Translations under genes and position numbers: made by a program
The notes under the pieces: generated by a model
Told to the model about the DNA's origin: nothing
The model's input: only the letters and a program-made list of their open reading frames with translations
Databases searched by the model: none
Shown here: positions 60,626 through 64,000 of the stretch, piece after piece
Layout: each line of letters opens with the position of its first letter
Numbering within the stretch: position 1 is the first letter of the stretch
NCBI GenBank assembly: GCA_002405835.1
Contig: DHMO01000063.1
Span: 11,976 to 75,975, forward strand
DNA from: Lentisphaeria bacterium UBA4640
Lineage (GTDB): Bacteria; Verrucomicrobiota; Lentisphaeria; Victivallales; UBA1829
Direction: 5' to 3'
DNA length: 64,000 bases

Positions 60626-61479
60626 TCAAGCGGGATGTTCATAATTCCAGGTCAGCGTCTCAGTCTTCTTGCGCCCCGCGTTCTTCCCTGTTACACCAAG
60701 AGCTTTGACATATTCCCTGTGGTACACTCCGGCACTCTTCCATAACTCTCCAAGTTCTTCTGTCGGATAGCTCGACAAAAGCCACTTCCCCTGAAGCGTT
60801 GGCAAAAGTTGCAGCAGATCGTAATAGATACTTTTCCCGTGTTCATAATGTCCGCAATCACTATTGGCATAGGGCGGATCAAAATAGAAAAAAGTCTCCG
60901 GTGTATCATACTTTCGAATGACATCAAGTGCATCACGGCAAAATATTTGACAATGACGCAATCTGGCTCCAAACTCTGGAATCAAACGCTCAATTCTTCG
61001 CGTTGTGGTATCGGCAATCGTATCTTTCCCGAATGCAAAACCACCATTGAATTTATGTGCAAACGTCAGTTGCGTCAGCACCCAGAACGCCCATGCTTTG
61101 GATAAATCATCCGAGCCGGAATCAGCAATAACAGCCTGAGCATCAAATCGATGCCTTTCCGCATGCAAGGTTGCTCTGATGCGTCCCTGCAAATGCTCAA
61201 AATTTTGCTGCATCTCGCGGTAAAAGATGATTGCAAGGTCAAAAGTGTCGTTGATAACCTCGACGGGAGATGGCTGTTTAGCAAAAAAAACAGCACCTCC
61301 GCCAAAAAAGGTTCAACATAAATTTTATGCTCCGGAAACATCGGCAGGATGTGTTTGAGCATATTCAGCTTTCCGCCATAATAAGCGATCGGTGTCCGTT
61401 TCACTCTGGAGCCTGTCGCGGGAACCGCACATTCATTGCGGTCGCCGAGACAAGTTCCGGACTCGATGTTCTGTTTCAT
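60626..61479 (-). pseudogene. DNA adenine (N6) methyltransferase, D12 class, frameshifted
   Basis: Two frames together make a Dam-like (D12) methylase. The first part, from ATG 61479 (after AAAGGA), has RTPIAYYGGKLNMLKHILPMFPEHKIYVEPF, the SAM-binding start. After EPF the family needs an FGGGAVFFAKQ-type sequence, which is present one frame over and joins the second frame, carrying MQQNFEHLQGRI and the catalytic DPPY motif (FFYFDPPYANSD). The shift is one missing base in an A6 run at 61304-61309 (a seventh A restores the frame). It may be a true pseudogene, a phase-variable tract or a sequencing error. The enzyme would methylate adenine in a short DNA motif; next to phage-like genes. Confidence 0.85.
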
Positions 61480-61490
61480 CGCAAATCCTT

Positions 61491-61505
61491 TCATTAAAAT
61501 TTTTC
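61491..61505. repeat. 15-bp direct repeat upstream of the methylase, copy 1
   Basis: TCATTAAAATTTTTC, repeated at 61532-61546, 41 bp apart, in the gap between the spike gene and the methylase start. Could be a regulatory site or simple AT sequence. Confidence 0.7.
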
Positions 61506-61531
61506 GCCTTTTCCTTTAATGACGCCCTTTG

Positions 61532-61546
61532 TCATTAAAATTTTTC
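61532..61546. repeat. 15-bp direct repeat upstream of the methylase, copy 2
   Basis: Identical to 61491-61505. Confidence 0.7.
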
Positions 61547-61565
61547 CGTCATTTTTTTCATCCGC

Positions 61566-62423
61566 TCATTTTTTGATCACCTCCAGACGCCCTTTCACGG
61601 CGGCGTTCTTCTCAACTCCGATCTCTTTGATTTTCTTCGCGCAGTCCGGCGCACTCGTCGGTGATCCCTGATTGCCAGTGTGCGTATGCGCCGCAAGCTC
61701 GCCGAACGCGGCAATCGTAGCTCCCATGAAGTCAGCAACTATCTGCAGAAAATTGTCCGACGGACTCCCCACCCAAAGTTTCGGCGCGATGATCGTATGC
61801 TCCACACCGGACGTTTCACTTGACGTCAGCCCGACCGTGCGCGCAAACTTCATCAGTGCCGTCTCCGTGATGTTCTGCTGCGCCGTCCGGACAATGTCCG
61901 CTCCCGCCGTCTCCTCGATGTTGCCCCCCGCCTCATGCGTGATGTTTTCTCCCGCCTTGTCCGATATGTTCACACTCGTCTCACGGCTCCAGTTGCCGCC
62001 CGCGTCGACCTCCTGGAACGACACTCCGGACTGCTGCCAGCGCATTGACAGCTCATCGATCTTCGGCAGCTTCAGCCCGTGCGGAAGCACCGCGCGGATG
62101 TACGGATGACTCTGCATCCCGAACGCAAACGCAAGCTCGACTATCGTCCCAGGCTGCGGAATCAGCGCAAAGCCGCGATCCGGAGCCGCTCCCGAAAGCG
62201 CTACCGGGACGTCCCGCATCAGCGGCATCGCCTCGTCAATCGTAAAATCGCTTTTCAGCAGCCGGATGTCAACCGCGTATTTCGGCGTCTCTTCGCTGCA
62301 CATCTCCCCGCCGGACGGCGGGTCCGGAACTCCGGTCACAACCGCCAGAATCGGCAGATGCAGTCCCGCAGCCAGTTCCGGATAAAGCCGTTCCACAATC
62401 TTCCGTATCACCTGTTTCAGCAT
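61566..62423 (-). CDS. Phage baseplate spike / assembly protein V-like
   Basis: 285 residues. The N-terminal OB-fold-like region (FALIPQPGTIVELAFAFGMQSHPYIRAVLPHGLKLP, residues 85-120) matches gpV-type baseplate spikes. Then comes a repetitive beta region (NISDKAGENITHEAGGNIEETAGADIVRTAQQNITETALM, residues 155-195), the trimeric spike needle. The tip has AAHTHTGNQGSPTSAPD (HxH, an iron-binding tip as in phage spikes). The hub stop and this ATG are separated by one base, with GGAG upstream, so 62423 is preferred over 62441. It belongs to a contractile or siphophage-like tail module. Confidence 0.7.
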   Translation of the reverse strand: MLKQVIRKIVERLYPELAAGLHLPILAVVTGVPDPPSGGEMCSEETPKYAVDIRLLKSDFTIDEAMPLMRDVPVALSGAAPDRGFALIPQPGTIVELAFAFGMQSHPYIRAVLPHGLKLPKIDELSMRWQQSGVSFQEVDAGGNWSRETSVNISDKAGENITHEAGGNIEETAGADIVRTAQQNITETALMKFARTVGLTSSETSGVEHTIIAPKLWVGSPSDNFLQIVADFMGATIAAFGELAAHTHTGNQGSPTSAPDCAKKIKEIGVEKNAAVKGRLEVIKK

Positions 62424-62424
62424 C

Positions 62425-63123
62425 TCAATCTCCAAATCCAAGTCTCATTTTCGCTCCGGCAAGCGTGATGCTCTCAATGCGCACCGTCTCCATCCCGCCG
62501 ATCCGGAGCAGTCGGCCAGGACGCAGGGCGGGAAGACACGCGCAGTCGGCACCCGTCGCGGTTACGCCGGTGAAGAACCGCTCCGGAATCGCAAGCGTGG
62601 TCCCCGCTCCAGCAAGTTCCGACGCCGAACCGACATAAACCGACCCGTCCGGCTGGCCGCGCCACACAAAGTCCGCAATCCGCAGATGTCTCCCGATGAG
62701 TTCCAGAATCGAAAATCCGCTCCCGATGTTGAAAAAATATGGAATCGGCGCATCCGCCCACTCCGCGGAATTCCCCAGACGGAACGCTGCACCCGTCCGG
62801 TCGCTCAACTCCTCCAGCACCCGCCGCGCGGATGTGTGACGCTGCGAAAGTGTCCACCGCCGCGACAATACCGCGCTGAACTCCCGCGCAGTAATCCTGA
62901 GCTGTTTTGCATCGAGCTTCCGGACACTCTCCACGTAACCCGTAAACCAAAGCTCCGCCGTCCCGTCGGATCCGAGAAAAAAACGGACCGGCGTTCCGGT
63001 CTCCGCTGAAGCCGCCTGGATGCAGAACACCGCACGGCCGGGCGACGTCAGATCAAGCACAACCGACTCCGAAACAATCTTGCACGCCCGGTCGCCGAGC
63101 ATCAGCTTTTTCACAAACTTCAT
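62425..63123 (-). CDS. Phage baseplate hub-like protein (gpD/gp27-like)
   Basis: 232 residues. A beta-barrel pattern with LTSPGRAVFCIQAASAETGTPVRFFLGSDGTAELWFTGYVESVRKLDAKQLRITAREFSAVLS early on, then a helical stretch TSARRVLEELSDRTGAAFRLG, typical of late-control/hub proteins (gpD of P2, gp27 of T4), and FSILELIGRHLRIADFVWRGQPDGSVYVGS. Order with the spike (hub, then spike) fits a baseplate. The start overlaps the preceding gene as ATGA. Homology is by pattern only. Confidence 0.5.
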   Translation of the reverse strand: MKFVKKLMLGDRACKIVSESVVLDLTSPGRAVFCIQAASAETGTPVRFFLGSDGTAELWFTGYVESVRKLDAKQLRITAREFSAVLSRRWTLSQRHTSARRVLEELSDRTGAAFRLGNSAEWADAPIPYFFNIGSGFSILELIGRHLRIADFVWRGQPDGSVYVGSASELAGAGTTLAIPERFFTGVTATGADCACLPALRPGRLLRIGGMETVRIESITLAGAKMRLGFGD

Positions 63124-63626
63124 TTCGCGGTCTCCTTCACAATCGCGTTGACCTTTTCCGGATTCACGCTGCCGACCTGCACCACGCCGTCCTGCGCAGG
63201 CGCCGCGGACGCCGCGTTTTCATTCGCGCGCTCCTCGCGTTTCTGCGCGACCGTCTGGTACTCCTGAAGTTCGAACGACACGTCATAGACCCGCAGCGAA
63301 TCCGATTCGGACGCGCTGAACTGTCCCGCAAAAATCACCTGGCGGATGCCGAGCGCGGCACTCAAGTCGTCCGATATCGTGTAGACAATCGGATTGTCGG
63401 TCGCATCGCACGCGCGGGCAACCTCAAGCAGAGCCGCAAGCTCCGCGGCCTCATCGGTCGGAATCTGACAGCTTACACTCAGTTTCTGCGGCTTCGCCCC
63501 CTCGTTCGCAAACGACGAATCCGAGCTTCCCCCCGAAAGGTCCTTGCGCTCGAACTGAATCGATGCGCTGACCCTTACGTTTTTGCCGGGAACTTCGAGC
63601 TCCCGGCCGCCTCCGGACAGCCTCAT
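63120..63626 (-). CDS. Baseplate-module protein, possible gpU-like adaptor
   Basis: 168 residues. The sequence has paired strands and a helix (VRVSASIQFERKDLSG, QKLSVSCQIPTDEAAELAALLEVARACDATDNPIVYTISDDLSAALGIRQVIFAGQFSASESDSLRVYDVSFELQEY), resembling the tail-terminator/adaptor proteins that precede hub and spike genes. The longer frame to 63746 overlaps the previous gene; ATG 63626 lies one base after its stop and has GGGGAGAAG upstream. A C-terminal low-complexity linker (ANENAASAAPAQDG) follows. The suggestion of gpU rests mainly on position. Confidence 0.45.
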   Translation of the reverse strand: MRLSGGGRELEVPGKNVRVSASIQFERKDLSGGSSDSSFANEGAKPQKLSVSCQIPTDEAAELAALLEVARACDATDNPIVYTISDDLSAALGIRQVIFAGQFSASESDSLRVYDVSFELQEYQTVAQKREERANENAASAAPAQDGVVQVGSVNPEKVNAIVKETAK

Positions 63627-63627
63627 C

Positions 63628-64000
63628 TCACTTCTCCCCGGTCTCGTTTCCGGTCTTCCCCGCAGCGGCTTCCCTGCGAAGAGCTTCCAGACGCGCCAGA
63701 GCTTTCTCCGCTTCGGCGTCGCTGCCCGCGGTGAAGTCGAACTCAATGATCTTGTCCCGCGTTCCGAAAAGCGATTCCGTCTCCGTCGACTTGAAATAGC
63801 CTGTCGTCGGAACCTTCTGATCCGCCGGAATGCCCACGCGACGGCTCTTGTAGGTCACGCGTCCCATGATCATCTCACCCGTCGGAGTCCCCGTTTCGGC
63901 GTTCGCCGTCTCGACTTTGCCGAGCATGACATACCCGTCCAGATTCAGATTCTTCCCCGACGCGCTCTGCGTCATCCTGTTCGCAGTCGATGTGCACCCG
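63628..64000 (-). CDS. Putative lipoprotein, 5' end outside the window
   Basis: The frame is open to the window edge. Translating upstream of the Met at 63975 gives GCTSTANR, a lipobox (G-C-T-S) with the lipid-bearing Cys, so the signal peptide lies beyond base 64000 and the Met is internal. The mature part (TQSASGKNLNLDGYVMLGKVETANAETGTPTGEMIMGRVTYKSRRVGIP) is beta-rich and ends with a charged helix (DAEAEKALARLEALRREAAAG). It sits directly before the baseplate-like genes, unusual for a lipoprotein. Unknown function. Confidence 0.6.
   Translation of the reverse strand, partial: GCTSTANRMTQSASGKNLNLDGYVMLGKVETANAETGTPTGEMIMGRVTYKSRRVGIPADQKVPTTGYFKSTETESLFGTRDKIIEFDFTAGSDAEAEKALARLEALRREAAAGKTGNETGEK

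Noticed and set aside
60281..60745. Open frame of 154 codons in the tRNA-Leu to methylase gap
   Set aside because: It runs through the stem-loop element and into the antisense of the methylase; no homologue-like pattern. The ribosome-like AAAGGAGGCGGGGGTG at its centre was noted but the protein is not convincing.
1..64000. CRISPR array or insertion sequence
   Set aside because: No regularly spaced direct repeats and no transposase-like protein were seen; the repeats found are short and isolated.

Overview
The window looks like a chromosomal segment of a fermentative gut- or host-associated member of the Lentisphaerota (Victivallis-like). This is inferred from content: a stand-alone prepilin-type protein whose domain ends in a DGH-type motif, beside glycoside hydrolases and AraC/LacI regulators; very GC-rich third codon positions; and AT-rich intergenic DNA with clean sigma70-type promoters. 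No 16S rRNA is present, so the placement rests on gene style only.

Layout. 1-7.3 kb: the end of a probable glycosidase, a deacetylase-fold protein, rpmB, thiE, a PocR/AraC regulator and a copper P-type ATPase. 7.6-22.9 kb: the most unusual block. Two small unknown proteins precede an 11.6-kb gene for a 3,878-residue beta-helix-type repeat protein with no signal peptide. A 33-residue peptide gene follows, then four tightly coupled genes: HPr-kinase-like, PqqD-like, S26 peptidase-like and nucleotidyltransferase-like. This resembles a peptide-modification (RiPP-like) cassette without a recognisable modifying radical SAM enzyme or cyclase. 22.9-31.2 kb: an EamA transporter, a GH36 alpha-galactosidase, three small phage-tail-like genes, then secA, pyrE and a zinc-ribbon gene. 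31.5-41.7 kb: a DNA-binding repeat protein, a Ser/Thr kinase, an RluA-type pseudouridine synthase, a GcvH homologue lacking the lipoyl lysine, trmO, a DUF4143-type ATPase, two truncated ArnT-like genes, a MATE/MerR pair and a HAD phosphatase. 41.9-52.3 kb: sugar utilisation, with a pseudopilin-glycosidase-GH78 operon facing an AraC gene and a LacI/GH130 divergent pair. 52.3-59.6 kb: a chain of overlapping minus-strand genes (formyl-THF ligase, rny, HD, OppF-like, DUF3142-like, lipoprotein) headed by a probable 6S RNA. 59.9-64 kb: tRNA-Thr, tRNA-Leu, a structured intergenic element, a frameshifted adenine methylase and a baseplate-like tail module that runs off the window.

How the parts fit. 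Housekeeping functions (translation, Sec secretion, RNA decay, pyrimidine and thiamine synthesis) are interleaved with small sugar-use units under local regulators (alpha-galactoside, rhamnoside, mannoside). Two phage-tail-like fragments, one next to tRNA-Leu, suggest old or domesticated phage DNA. The best candidate for an undescribed system is the 7.6-22.9 kb block. It pairs a giant surface-type protein with a short YxxP-containing peptide and a PqqD/HprK/peptidase/nucleotidyltransferase set. Three candidate non-coding RNAs (41.9, 59.5 and 60.4 kb) were found by reading inverted repeats by eye.
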